From Streptomyces sp. PTY087I2 (lineage in GTDB: Bacteria; Actinomycetota; Actinomycetes; Streptomycetales; Streptomycetaceae), in the NCBI RefSeq assembly GCF_001687325.1, contig NZ_LZRD01000049.1, positions 1 to 33,497 of the forward strand: a stretch of 33,497 nt of DNA. The letters are read 5' to 3'. The position numbers were made by a program, and so were the translations under genes. Under the pieces are notes generated by a model that did no database searches, was not told the DNA's origin, and worked only from the letters and a program-made list of their open reading frames with translations. Below, piece by piece: positions 15,222-23,166 of the stretch. How positions within the stretch are numbered: position 1 is the stretch's first letter; each line of letters starts with the position of its first letter.

Positions 15222-15231
15222 AGAGCGCTCT
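15222..15231. promoter_or_regulatory. LacI-family-like palindrome
   Basis: AGAGCGCTCT is a perfect 10-bp palindrome inside TTGAGAGCGCTCTTAG. It resembles GAGCGCTC-centred operators of actinobacterial LacI-family sugar regulators such as CebR. It lies 57 bp before the dyad of the second chitinase promoter. No regulator gene is adjacent, so this is an inference. Confidence 0.35.
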
Positions 15232-15287
15232 TAGTGCAAGCGCCCCGGGCCGCCGGGGCCGGAATCGGTGGAACCTCCGCTCTTTTC

Positions 15288-15325
15288 GAGCATGGTCTAG
15301 ACCTTGACAGGTCCAGACCATGCTC
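15288..15325 (+). promoter_or_regulatory. DasR-type nested dyad and -35 box of the second chitinase gene
   Basis: TGGTCTAGACCT (15293-15304) and AGGTCCAGACCA (15309-15320) flank the -35 TTGACA (15304-15309). Each box is nearly palindromic, and the whole 38-bp block is a 17-bp inverted repeat with one mismatch around a TGAC centre. The boxes match the DasR-responsive consensus, so repression relieved by aminosugar phosphates is expected. Confidence 0.8.
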
Positions 15326-15395
15326 GCTTGAGTGTCGGGCACCCCCACAGCGGCGCACGGCCGGACGTCGCGCCGCGTCCAAGGAGTGTGATCAC

Positions 15396-16286
15396 GTGAT
15401 CCGACGTGTCCTGAGCCTGCTGGTCGCGCTCGGCGCGGTCATCGCGGCGCTCGTCGTCCTTCCCGCCGCCACCGCGCAGGCCGCCACCTGCGCCACGGCC
15501 TGGAACTCCTCCGCGGTCTACACCGGAGGCGGCACCGTCTCCCACAACGGCCGCAACTACACCGCCAAGTGGTGGACCCAGGGCGAGACGCCGGGCAGCT
15601 CCGACGTCTGGGCCGACAACGGGGCCTGCGGCACCGGCGGGGGCGGTGAGGACCCGGGCCAGAGCAACGGATTCGTCGTCAGCGAGGCCCAGTTCAACCA
15701 GATGTTCCCGAACCGGAACGCCTTCTACACGTACCAGGGCCTGACCGACGCCCTGTCCGCCTACCCGGCCTTCGCCAACACCGGCAGCGACGAGATCAAG
15801 AAGCGCGAGGCCGCCGCCTTCCTCGCCAACGTCAGCCACGAGACCGGCGGGCTGGTGTACATCAAGGAAGTCAACGAGGCGAACTACCCGCACTACTGCG
15901 ACGCGAGCCAGCCCTACGGCTGCCCGGCCGGCCAGTCCGCGTACTACGGCAAGGGCCCCATCCAGCTGAGCTGGAACTTCAACTACAAGGCGGCCGGTGA
16001 CGCGCTCGGCATCGACCTGCTGAACAACCCCTACCTGGTCGAGCAGAACGCGGCCATCGCCTGGAAGACCGGCCTCTGGTACTGGAACACCCAGTCCGGC
16101 CCCGGCACCATGACCGGCCACAACGCCATCGTGAACAACGCGGGCTTCGGCGAGACCATCCGCTCCATCAACGGCGCGATCGAGTGCAACGGCGGCAACC
16201 CGGCCCAGGTCCAGAGCCGGATCGACAAGTTCACGCAGTTCACCCAGGTGCTCGGCACCACCACCGGCTCGAACCTGAGCTGCTGA
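15396..16286 (+). CDS. Secreted GH19 chitinase
   Basis: This 296-residue precursor hydrolyses chitin outside the cell. A signal peptide (VIRR then a hydrophobic core, cleaved near TAQA-A) is followed by a chitin-binding domain (about 31-78, with NGRNYTAKWW), a Gly-rich linker (about 79-92) and a GH19 domain. The catalytic pair is Glu149 in SHETGG and Glu158 in YIKEVNE, nine residues apart as in bacterial class IV-like GH19 enzymes. GPIQLSWNFNY supplies substrate-binding residues. GTG 15396 has AAGGAG nine bases upstream. It stands in tandem with a diverged paralogue, each with its own DasR-type promoter, and is followed by a strong terminator. Confidence 0.95.
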   Translation: MIRRVLSLLVALGAVIAALVVLPAATAQAATCATAWNSSAVYTGGGTVSHNGRNYTAKWWTQGETPGSSDVWADNGACGTGGGGEDPGQSNGFVVSEAQFNQMFPNRNAFYTYQGLTDALSAYPAFANTGSDEIKKREAAAFLANVSHETGGLVYIKEVNEANYPHYCDASQPYGCPAGQSAYYGKGPIQLSWNFNYKAAGDALGIDLLNNPYLVEQNAAIAWKTGLWYWNTQSGPGTMTGHNAIVNNAGFGETIRSINGAIECNGGNPAQVQSRIDKFTQFTQVLGTTTGSNLSC

Positions 16287-16337
16287 CCCTGCCCCTGACC
16301 CCGGCCCGCGAGGGCCGCTGAAGGGACCCCACCCGAG

Positions 16338-16380
16338 CGGGGGGTGCGTCCGGCGCAAGCCGGAGCGCACCCCCCGTTTC
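16338..16380 (+). terminator. Terminator after the second chitinase gene
   Basis: An 11-bp stem (16338-16348 with 16366-16376) continues inward through TCCGGC/GCCGGA with one bulge and is followed by a short TTT run. Confidence 0.8.
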
Positions 16381-16479
16381 GGCGTCCGGGACCGGGTTGG
16401 CACGATCGTCGGGAGCCGCCGGCCCCGGGTGTGACGCGGGCCACGGGAACCGGGCGCGGGCCCCGGAGAGGTACAGGGC

Positions 16480-17142
16480 GTGGAAGACAACGAAGTACGG
16501 GAGCGGATCCGGGCCGGTGACCGGGAGGCCTTCGCGGCCCTCTACGACCGGTACGCCCGGACCGTCCACCAGCACGCCGCCCGTCTCACCGGGGACCTCT
16601 CGGCCGCCGAGGACGTGATGTCGGAGACCTTCCTCGCCGCCTGGCGCACCCGCGAGCAGGTCCGCGCCGAGGGCGGTCCGCTGGGCCCCTGGCTGCTGGG
16701 CATCGCGACCAACAAGGCGCGCAACCACCGCCGTGGGGTCGGCCGCCGGCTCGCCTTCCTGGCCCGGCAGCCGAAGCCCGAGGAGACTGCCGACTTCGCC
16801 GAGGCGTCCGCCGAACGACTGGACCACCAACGGGAACTCGCGGCCGTACGCGCGGTGCTCGACCGGCTCCGGGGGCCCGAGCGGGAGGTGCTGGCGCTCT
16901 GCGTCTGGGCGGGGCTCGACTACGCGCAGACCGCGGACGCGCTGGGCGTGCCCGTGGGCACCGTACGCTCCCGGCTCTCCCGGGCCCGGAAGCGGCTGCG
17001 CGCGCTGACGGGCGAACGGCTCGCACAGGAAGCGCGGGAAGGGCAGGAAGCGCGGGAAGCGCGGGAACCCGGCCGGGGCCGCGGAGAGGTAGGAGGCAGG
17101 GCGGCGATCGTCGCCCTGCCGAGCGAGAGGGGATCGCGATGA
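16480..17142 (+). CDS. ECF-type RNA polymerase sigma factor
   Basis: This 220-residue group 4 sigma factor has region 2 at about 12-85 (REAFAALYDRYARTVHQHAARLTGD, AEDVMSETFLAAWR) and region 4 at about 120-175 (REVLALCVWAGLDYAQTADALGVPVGTVRSRLSRARKRLR). The 45-residue C-terminal tail is rich in Ala/Arg/Glu, partly from a short DNA repeat (GGAAGCGCG-like units at 17030-17065), and is probably disordered. GTG 16480 has GGAGAGG upstream. The stop overlaps the next start as ATGA, which pairs it with the CU044_5270-type membrane protein, the arrangement seen when that protein regulates the sigma factor. Confidence 0.92.
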   Translation: MEDNEVRERIRAGDREAFAALYDRYARTVHQHAARLTGDLSAAEDVMSETFLAAWRTREQVRAEGGPLGPWLLGIATNKARNHRRGVGRRLAFLARQPKPEETADFAEASAERLDHQRELAAVRAVLDRLRGPEREVLALCVWAGLDYAQTADALGVPVGTVRSRLSRARKRLRALTGERLAQEAREGQEAREAREPGRGRGEVGGRAAIVALPSERGSR

Positions 17143-18230
17143 AGGGCACCGACGACGGCCGCGAAGAGTACGCCGCCGAGCGCGCCGAACTGGCGCGGCT
17201 GCTGCCGCCCGCCCCCGTGACCGACCTTCCGCCGGGCCGTCACGAGCACCACAGGGAACGCCTGATGAACCTGATCGACGACGACACCGCCCGCGCCGCC
17301 CGGAAGCGTACCGGGGCAGGGGCAGGGGCCGACGCCCAGGACCGCGCCCGCGAGCGAGCTGGCCGTCCCGACCGCCCCGCCCGGTCACGCCTGCTGCGCC
17401 CCTCCTTCCTGGCGCCCGCCACCGCGCTGGCCGTGGCCGGGGCGCTGGTCCTGGGGTACGCCGCACAGAACGGCGGCCCGGCGGGCACGGGCGGTGCGGG
17501 GGACACCCGGTCGGTCTCCCAGGTGCTCCTGCGTATCTCGGACGCGGCGGGGAAGGGCGAGGCCCTGCCGGTCCGGGACGACCAGTTCGTCTACACACGC
17601 AGCACGGGCCGGGACGTCGACCTGACGACCGGCAAGCTGGTCGTCGAACCGCTGGAGGAGTCGGAGACCTGGTACTCGCAGAAGCCCGGCCCGCAGAAGA
17701 AGCTCGGTCTGAGCCGTCAGTACGGGGAGACCCTGCCCATCAACGCCGAGCTGGGCGACAGCGAGGGCACCCGGCCGGGCCTCCACCGGCCCACCTACCG
17801 CTGGCTGTCCACCCTGCCGACCGAACCGCGGGCCCTGCTGGACTATCTCTCCGAGATCACCCCGAAGTTCGAGGGGGACGACCCCGACCAGGCCGTCTTC
17901 CAGGCGATCGGGGGCCTGATCGGCGACACGCTCCTCCCGCCCGGCACGGCAGCCGCGCTCTACAAGGCGGCCGCGCTCATCCCCGGCGTCACCGAGGCCC
18001 CCGACGCGGTGGACGCGCTGGGCCGCAAGGGCGTGGGCATCGCCCGCGACGACGAGCGTTCCGGCGTGCGCACCGAGTGGGTCTTCGACCCGGAGGATCT
18101 GTCCTACCTGGGCTGGAGCAGCCATCTGACGCGGGACACGGAGTACGGCAAGAAGGGCGACTTCCTCGGCGACAGCGCGGTGATCGAGACGGCGGTGGTC
18201 GACAAGGCGGGCGTCCGGCCGCGGAACTGA
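17139..18230 (+). CDS. CU044_5270-family membrane protein, sigma factor partner
   Basis: The 363-residue protein has a charged cytoplasmic N-terminus with the block ELARLLPPAPVTDLPPGRHEHHRERLMNL, a single membrane segment at about 88-107 and a large extracytoplasmic domain. These features and the coupling to an ECF sigma gene match the CU044_5270 family. These proteins are thought to act like anti-sigma or signal-receiving partners, but the mechanism is not established. The N-terminal region has no zinc-binding ZAS motif. ATG 17139 overlaps the sigma gene stop. The stop region GCGGAACTGAC is tandemly duplicated (18221-18242). It ends convergent with the dnaN paralogue. Confidence 0.8.
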   Translation: MKGTDDGREEYAAERAELARLLPPAPVTDLPPGRHEHHRERLMNLIDDDTARAARKRTGAGAGADAQDRARERAGRPDRPARSRLLRPSFLAPATALAVAGALVLGYAAQNGGPAGTGGAGDTRSVSQVLLRISDAAGKGEALPVRDDQFVYTRSTGRDVDLTTGKLVVEPLEESETWYSQKPGPQKKLGLSRQYGETLPINAELGDSEGTRPGLHRPTYRWLSTLPTEPRALLDYLSEITPKFEGDDPDQAVFQAIGGLIGDTLLPPGTAAALYKAAALIPGVTEAPDAVDALGRKGVGIARDDERSGVRTEWVFDPEDLSYLGWSSHLTRDTEYGKKGDFLGDSAVIETAVVDKAGVRPRN

Positions 18231-18284
18231 CGCGGAACTGACATCGCGGCGGGGGACGGGGAGGACGTACGGCGGTGGGCCGGG

Positions 18285-19448
18285 TCACACCAACTGCGGC
18301 CGCACCGACATCAGCAGATGCCGGTGGGTGCCCGGACCCTCCCCGTCCGTCGGCGTCCCGTCCGGACCCTCCCCGTCCGTGATCAGCGCGCGCTGCCCCG
18401 CCCCCAGCAGCTGGAGGCGGAGGGACGGTCCCGTGAAGGCGGCCAGGGCGTCCGCCAGATACGCCGGGTTGAAGGCCACCGTCAGCTCCTCGGCCCCCTC
18501 CAGGGCGGCCGGCAGCCGCTGGGACGCCACGTCGTCCTCATAACCCGCTCGGAGCAGGACCGAGGCGTCGGCGCGGGAGAACGTCATCTGGACCGGGCTG
18601 TCCCCGTCGGCGACGACGGAGACCCGCTTGACCGCCTCCGTCAGCCGGGCCCGGTCCACCGCCGCAACGGCCGGGTCCTCCATCGCGAACAGCTTCTCGT
18701 GGCGCGGCAGTCGGCCCTCCAGGAGCCGTACGGTGGTGCGCATGCCCGCGTGCTCGAAGCCCGCCGAACCGGCGTCCAGGGCGACGCTCACCAGCCCGGA
18801 GCGGCCCAGCGAGCGGGCGATCTCGGTGAGCCGGCGGGCGGAGACGAGGACGTCGGCGCTCTCGCCGGGCGCGGCCGCCTTCCACGGGACGGTCCGCACG
18901 GCGAAGCGGTAGCGGTCGGTCGCGGCGAGCGTCATCGTGTCGCCGTCGAGCCCCAGCCGGATCCCGGTGAGCGCGGGCAGCGTGTCGTCCCGCCCGGCCG
19001 CCACCGCCACATCGGCCACGGCCACCGCGAACAGCTCCGCGTCCACCGCGCCCCGCACCTGCGGGAGCGGGGGCAGCGCCGGGTAGTCGTCCAGCGGCAG
19101 CACGGAGAGGCCGAACCGGGCCCCGTCGCCCGACACCGTGAACCGCGAGCCCTCCACCGCGCACGCCACGGGGCCGTCGGGCAGCACCTTGCAGATGTCC
19201 AGCAGCCGCCGCCCCATGACGAGCACCTTGCCGGGTCGCAGGACCTCGGCCTCCCCGTCGATGCGCGCGGACGCCTCGTAGTCCAGCCCGGAGATCCGCA
19301 GCCGCCCGGCCCCGGCCTCGTCCCCGGCTCCGGCCTCCGTGTCCAGCAGCAGCCCGCCCAGTACGGGAACGGGCGAGCGCACGGGCAGGACGCGGGCCGC
19401 CCAGGACACGGCCTCGGTCAGGGCACTGCGTTCGATGCGGAACTCCAT
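18285..19448 (-). CDS. dnaN: DNA polymerase III beta sliding clamp, extra copy
   Basis: This 387-residue protein shows the three-domain beta-clamp fold. It opens MEFRIERSALTEAVSWAARVLPVRSPVPVLGGLLL, has LSVLPLDDYPALP in domain 1, LPALTGIRLGLDGDTMTLAATDRYRFAVR in domain 2, and a domain 3 ending THRHLLMSVRPQLV, close to the canonical C-terminal motif. A GEGPDGTPTDGEGPG insert near the end is unusual. No dnaA, recF or gyr genes are nearby, so this is a paralogue of the housekeeping clamp. ATG 19446-19448 has GAGGAAAGG upstream. The promoter matches the DNA-damage consensus (separate entry), which suggests use in repair or translesion synthesis. Confidence 0.9.
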   Translation of the reverse strand: MEFRIERSALTEAVSWAARVLPVRSPVPVLGGLLLDTEAGAGDEAGAGRLRISGLDYEASARIDGEAEVLRPGKVLVMGRRLLDICKVLPDGPVACAVEGSRFTVSGDGARFGLSVLPLDDYPALPPLPQVRGAVDAELFAVAVADVAVAAGRDDTLPALTGIRLGLDGDTMTLAATDRYRFAVRTVPWKAAAPGESADVLVSARRLTEIARSLGRSGLVSVALDAGSAGFEHAGMRTTVRLLEGRLPRHEKLFAMEDPAVAAVDRARLTEAVKRVSVVADGDSPVQMTFSRADASVLLRAGYEDDVASQRLPAALEGAEELTVAFNPAYLADALAAFTGPSLRLQLLGAGQRALITDGEGPDGTPTDGEGPGTHRHLLMSVRPQLV

Positions 19449-19509
19449 GGGGCGCCTTTCCTCGGACGTCGAAGCCGGGAGCGATTCCTGAAGCCGACTT
19501 CCGCGTACG

Positions 19510-19532
19510 ACGTTAGGAGGCACCACTGACAA
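19510..19532 (-). promoter_or_regulatory. DNA-damage-type (RecA-NDp/PafBC) promoter of the clamp paralogue
   Basis: Read on the minus strand, the site is TTGTCAGTG, eight bases, then TAACGT. This exactly fits the consensus TTGTCRGTG-N8-TAnnnT of the LexA-independent damage promoter known from mycobacteria. Transcription would begin near 19503 and leave a leader of about 55 nt before the clamp start, which carries the ribosome-binding site. The rest of 19533-19773 holds no gene that I can support. Confidence 0.75.
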
Positions 19533-19773
19533 TCACACCCAGGGAGCGCGGCAACCGGCGACAGCGACCACCCCCGTGAGCCCCTGCCGCCGCGTTCCCG
19601 CGTTCCCGTGTTCCGGCCTCCCCCGTCTCCCCCGACGTGCCGGAACACGTTCGGACGATAGATCGGAGGGTAGGGAGACCGGGAGATTCAATACGCCCAA
19701 TGGGACGGCCACCGGGGTATCGGTCCGCACAGTCAGAATGGCCGGGTCACCGCCGACACGGCCGTGTCCAGGA

Positions 19774-19845
19774 AGGACAGGGAGGACAGGAAGGGCAGGG
19801 AGGACAGTGCGGCCAGGGCGGACAGGCCGGACAGGCCGGACGGGG
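19774..19845 (+). repeat. Eight tandem 9-bp purine-rich units
   Basis: Units of the type AGGACAGGG / CGGACAGGC repeat head to tail eight times with few changes. They lie just before the regulator start at 19875. A frame opening at GTG 19764 runs through the array, so changes in copy number would add or remove three residues without a frameshift, but that start has no ribosome-binding site. Confidence 0.75.
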
Positions 19846-19874
19846 CGGGAAACAGGGCGGGGAACGGGGGACTC

Positions 19875-21410
19875 ATGCGAGTACGGGAGCGTGCGGACGA
19901 CCTTCTGCGGATGCACCGGCTGGCCCGCACGGGCGGAACGGCCGGGCTGCTGCGCTGGCTGGCCGGGCGGGCCGAGGGGTGGGCCGGGCTCGTCGAGCCG
20001 GACGGGACGGTGCTGCACGCCGCGGCCCGTACGGCGGGGGCGATGGTCCCCGATGTCGCGGGGCTCGTCGCCGAGGGCGCGAGCGCCCTCACCGAGCGCG
20101 GGGTGCAGGCGTACTCCGTGGACACCGGTGCGCACACCGCCCTGCTCTTCCCGCTCACCGTCTTCTCTCCGGGCGTCGGCGACCCCGCTGGCCCCGTGCT
20201 CGCCGTCGTCACGCCCCGGCCGGTGGCCGCCGGGCTCTCCATGCTGCTGGCGGACGTCGTCCTGCCGCTCTCCCTGTGCCTCCAGGCCGAGACGCTGGAG
20301 CGCAAGCGCCGCCGGGTGGACCTCGCCGAGTCCCGGGGCCGTGAGGCGGTGCTGCATCTGCTGATGACCGGTCAGCTCTCCATCGCCCAGCAGGTCGCCG
20401 GTGCCCTGCGCCCCCGCCTCCCCGATCCGGTGCGGGTCTGCGTCGTGGAGTGCTCCGGCGACGGGCGCGACGAGGTGGCCCGGGTCTGCGTGGACGCGGA
20501 CGGCGGCCGTTCCTGGATCGTGCGGTGCCCCGTCTACGCCCGCCACCTCATCCTCGTCATGCCCGCGGAGGACGCGGAGGAGAAGCCGCCGGAGCCGGGG
20601 GCCGCCCCCACGGACGAGACCGTCGCCGCCCGGGTGGGCGACTGCGTGGTGGGCGTCAGCGAGCCCGTGCCGCTGGCCGATACCGCGACCGGCTACCGCC
20701 AGGCCTTCCACGCCCTGGCCGTCGCCCGCGAACTGCCCACCCGGCACGCCCGGTTCGGCGTCTCGCCGGACCCCGCGCTCGTCGTCGGACCGGCCGGCCG
20801 CCGATGGGCCGACGAGCTGTTGAACCCGCTCCTGACCCACGTTCCGCGCCGCGCGCAGGACCCCGGCAGCCAGGAGCTGCTGGCCACGGCCGCCTCCTGG
20901 CTGGCCTTCTCGTCGCACGCGACCGACCACCTCAAGGTCCACCGCAACACCCTCGCCGCCCGGCTGCGGCTCATCGGCGACCTCCTCGGCCTCGACCTGC
21001 ACCGGCTGGCCGACCAGGCCGCTCTGGACCTGGCCTTGCGCGTCCGCGCCACCCCCGCCCCGGCGTGCACCCCCGAGGTCCCGTCGTCGGCCCCGCCGGT
21101 CCCGTACGCCCCCGGTACGTCAATGGCGGCGGGCGGCCTCGACGCGATCCTGTGCCGCCCCGCCGTACGCGACTGGGCCGACCAGCAACTGGCCCCCGTT
21201 CTCGGCGCGGAGGAGACCCTGCGCACCTGGTTGCGGTGCGAGGGCCGCCTCGGCCCGGCCGCCGCCGAGCTGGGCATCTCCGTACCCGGCACCCGCAAAC
21301 GCCTCACCCGCCTCGAAACGGTGCTCCAGCGCTCGCTGCTACGGCCCCCGAGCGCCCGTTACGACCTGTGGCTGGCGCTGAGGTCCCGGGACCTGGCGGC
21401 AGCGGCCTAG
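19875..21410 (+). CDS. PucR/CdaR-type transcriptional regulator
   Basis: This protein of about 511 residues is cytoplasmic. The N-terminal half resembles a GAF-like sensor (GWAGLVEPDGTVLHAAARTAG, LLFPLTVFSPG). The middle has the GGDEF-related CdaR region (VGVSEPVPLADTATGYRQAFHALAVARELPTRHARFGVS). Near 350-380, DHLKVHRNTLAARLRLIGDLLGLDL is the typical PucR C-terminal helix-turn-helix. A second HTH of the same type follows at about 450-500 (RCEGRLGPAAAELGISVPGTRKRL), so the DNA-binding module seems doubled. ATG 19875 follows a G-rich site; GTG 19764 would add a repeat-encoded, charged 37-residue extension. No metabolic operon is adjacent, so the target is unknown. Confidence 0.8.
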   Translation: MRVRERADDLLRMHRLARTGGTAGLLRWLAGRAEGWAGLVEPDGTVLHAAARTAGAMVPDVAGLVAEGASALTERGVQAYSVDTGAHTALLFPLTVFSPGVGDPAGPVLAVVTPRPVAAGLSMLLADVVLPLSLCLQAETLERKRRRVDLAESRGREAVLHLLMTGQLSIAQQVAGALRPRLPDPVRVCVVECSGDGRDEVARVCVDADGGRSWIVRCPVYARHLILVMPAEDAEEKPPEPGAAPTDETVAARVGDCVVGVSEPVPLADTATGYRQAFHALAVARELPTRHARFGVSPDPALVVGPAGRRWADELLNPLLTHVPRRAQDPGSQELLATAASWLAFSSHATDHLKVHRNTLAARLRLIGDLLGLDLHRLADQAALDLALRVRATPAPACTPEVPSSAPPVPYAPGTSMAAGGLDAILCRPAVRDWADQQLAPVLGAEETLRTWLRCEGRLGPAAAELGISVPGTRKRLTRLETVLQRSLLRPPSARYDLWLALRSRDLAAAA

Positions 21411-21437
21411 GGGCCTAGGGGCCTAGGGGCCTAGGGG
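21406..21437 (+). repeat. Four tandem CCTAGGGG units at the regulator's stop codon
   Basis: CCTAGGGG is repeated four times without change, and the first TAG is the stop codon of the PucR-type gene. Degenerate copies continue to about 21540 (GCCTGGGCGG, GCCTAGGAGC). Each unit contains the palindrome CCTAGG, otherwise scarce here. The region contains no gene. Confidence 0.8.
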
Positions 21438-21538
21438 CGAGCCTGGGGGCGCAGGGGTCCAGGAGCGGCCTGGGCGGCGGGGCCTGAGTGGGGCCCACGA
21501 GCGGCCTAGGAGCGGCCTGGGCGGGGCCCAGGCACGGC

Positions 21539-22543
21539 CTACGCGGGGTCCGGGCCGCAGCACCACGACCCGCCCCTCCGCCCCTGCGCCAGTTCGCGCC
21601 CGAGCGGGGTCAGGGCGTGCACCACCTCGCCGCCCCTGCGCGTACTGGTGATGAGCTTCGTGGTGCGCAGCACCGACGCGTGCTTGCTCGCCGTCCCGAC
21701 CGACACCCCGATCCGCCGCGCCAGTTCGCCCGTCGCGCACGGGGAGGCCAGCGCGCACAGCGCCATGGCCCGGGTCCGCCCCAGCAGTTCGGGCAGGCCG
21801 TCCAGCGGATCCGCGGATCCGGGGCGGCGGCTCGCGGGGTAGACGAGTACGGGTGGGAGGTCGGGGTCGATGAGGGTGACGGGACGCCCCGTGCAGAAGA
21901 AGGACGGGACCAGCGAGATGCCCCGGCCGCCCAGGTGGAGGTCCCCGTCCCGCGGGTAGTCGGCGACCAGCGTCGGCGCCTCCCAGCGGATCGACGGCGA
22001 CAGCGTGCTCAGTAGCCGCTCGGCCCCGCCCGCCAGCACGTCCCGGCTGTGCAGGGCGCGGTCCGCGTGCACCACGTCGTCGATCAAGTGCAGCTGCGGG
22101 GCCAGGAGTTCACGGAAGTACGTGAGGACCGCGCCGTCCAGCTCCTGCCGGGCCCCACGCTCGCCCTCCGCGAGCCGCCGCAGCCACGTGGACGGCGGCT
22201 TCCGGTGCCGGGCGCACGAGGCGATCTCGGAACGCAGGCGAGCCGCCGGGGTGGCGCGGATGAGGTCGCGGGCGGCCTCCATCCCGCCCAGGTGGGGCGG
22301 GGTGAGGAAGTCCGGGAAGTCCCCCCGGGGCGGGACCAGCGTCGTGAGCAGCCGGATCGGGCCCCTGAGGTCGCTCCTGGCCAGCCGCTTCCGTACGTGC
22401 CGCAGCCAGGGTACGTACTCGGAGGCGGTCTGCCGGGCCTGGAGGGTGTGCAGGCTGTTGACCAACTCCCACATGGGGTCAGGACGGGGAGTGACCGTGA
22501 TGCGTGCCAGGTCGTCTGCCGTGAAATGGATACGGAGTGCCAT
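21539..22543 (-). CDS. Winged-helix (ArsR-like) transcriptional regulator
   Basis: The 334-residue protein has a long N-terminal domain of unknown function starting MALRIHFTADDLARITV and a C-terminal ArsR-type winged helix at about 255-325 (MALCALASPCATGELARRIGVSVGTASKHASVLRTTKLI, then GGEVVHALTPLGREL). This N-terminal domain plus C-terminal HTH plan is common in Streptomyces. ATG 22541-22543 is preceded by GGGGGA. It diverges from a secreted I36-like gene across 156 bp that contains a repeated TGAACGAACG motif, so regulation of itself and that neighbour is likely. Confidence 0.8.
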   Translation of the reverse strand: MALRIHFTADDLARITVTPRPDPMWELVNSLHTLQARQTASEYVPWLRHVRKRLARSDLRGPIRLLTTLVPPRGDFPDFLTPPHLGGMEAARDLIRATPAARLRSEIASCARHRKPPSTWLRRLAEGERGARQELDGAVLTYFRELLAPQLHLIDDVVHADRALHSRDVLAGGAERLLSTLSPSIRWEAPTLVADYPRDGDLHLGGRGISLVPSFFCTGRPVTLIDPDLPPVLVYPASRRPGSADPLDGLPELLGRTRAMALCALASPCATGELARRIGVSVGTASKHASVLRTTKLITSTRRGGEVVHALTPLGRELAQGRRGGSWCCGPDPA

Positions 22544-22643
22544 GAATCCCCCGAAACGAACGCATCCGTTTTCTGTGTGCCGAAAACCTTTCGACCCGTT
22601 TGCACGGGTCTCCCCATCATCGAAGCAGCTCGTAAACGAGCGA

Positions 22644-22673
22644 TGAACGAACGCCAGGGTGAACGAACGTCAG
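22644..22673. promoter_or_regulatory. Two TGAACGAACGYCAG direct repeats
   Basis: TGAACGAACGCCAG (22644-22657) and TGAACGAACGTCAG (22660-22673) are spaced 16 bp start to start. They lie 27 bp before the I36-like gene start and about 100 bp before the divergent regulator. A third weaker half (GTAAACGAGCG) precedes them at 22632. They are candidate operator sites for the winged-helix regulator. Confidence 0.5.
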
Positions 22674-22699
22674 AACGACCTGAAGGGGGATGAAGGCAC

Positions 22700-23080
22700 A
22701 TGCGTCTGATTCGGGGGACCATCACCAGGACCGCCATGGCGGCCACCGTGCTCGCCACCGGCGCCATGATCTCGATGGGCGGAACGGCCAATGCGGCGGA
22801 GGCGGCCGCCACGATCCACGGCTGCCCGTCCGGGGCCGTCTGCCTGTACCCGGGCGCGGGCTGGAACAACGGGAATCCGACCTACCGGTTCTACTCGTAC
22901 GACGCCCACAAGATCTACGACCAGTTCGGCACCAAGCGGCTCTTCAACAACCAGACCGGCGGTGCCAAGGCGTATCCGTGCAAGGGGAGCAACGGCACCG
23001 ACTGCGACAGGGTCCTCGCGGCCGGCTTCTACCGCGACCTCAACATCACGCCGATCAACTCCATCAAGCTGACCAGGTGA
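22700..23080 (+). CDS. Secreted peptidase inhibitor I36-like protein
   Basis: This 126-residue precursor has a signal peptide (MRLIRGTITRTAMAATVLA..., cleaved near ANA-A, about 32) and a small mature domain. The mature part opens GCPSGAVCLYPGAGW, the hallmark of the I36 (SMPI-like) family, and has four cysteines (42, 48, 94, 102), presumably forming two disulfides. I36 members inhibit metalloproteinases, but many Streptomyces members are untested. ATG 22700 follows GAAGGGGG; ATG 22690 is in another frame. It is a single-gene unit with its own terminator and is divergent from a regulator. Confidence 0.8.
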   Translation: MRLIRGTITRTAMAATVLATGAMISMGGTANAAEAAATIHGCPSGAVCLYPGAGWNNGNPTYRFYSYDAHKIYDQFGTKRLFNNQTGGAKAYPCKGSNGTDCDRVLAAGFYRDLNITPINSIKLTR

Positions 23081-23112
23081 TACGGGGCAGGTGACACCGG
23101 CCAGGTGACAAG

Positions 23113-23149
23113 GCGGCGCGGGACCTCCACGAGATCCCGCGCCGCTTTC
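23113..23149 (+). terminator. Terminator after the I36-like gene
   Basis: An 11-bp perfect stem (23113-23123 with 23135-23145) is followed by TTT. It also lies at the end of the convergent FG-GAP gene. Confidence 0.8.
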
Positions 23150-23166
23150 CTGTACGAAGGGGCCGG

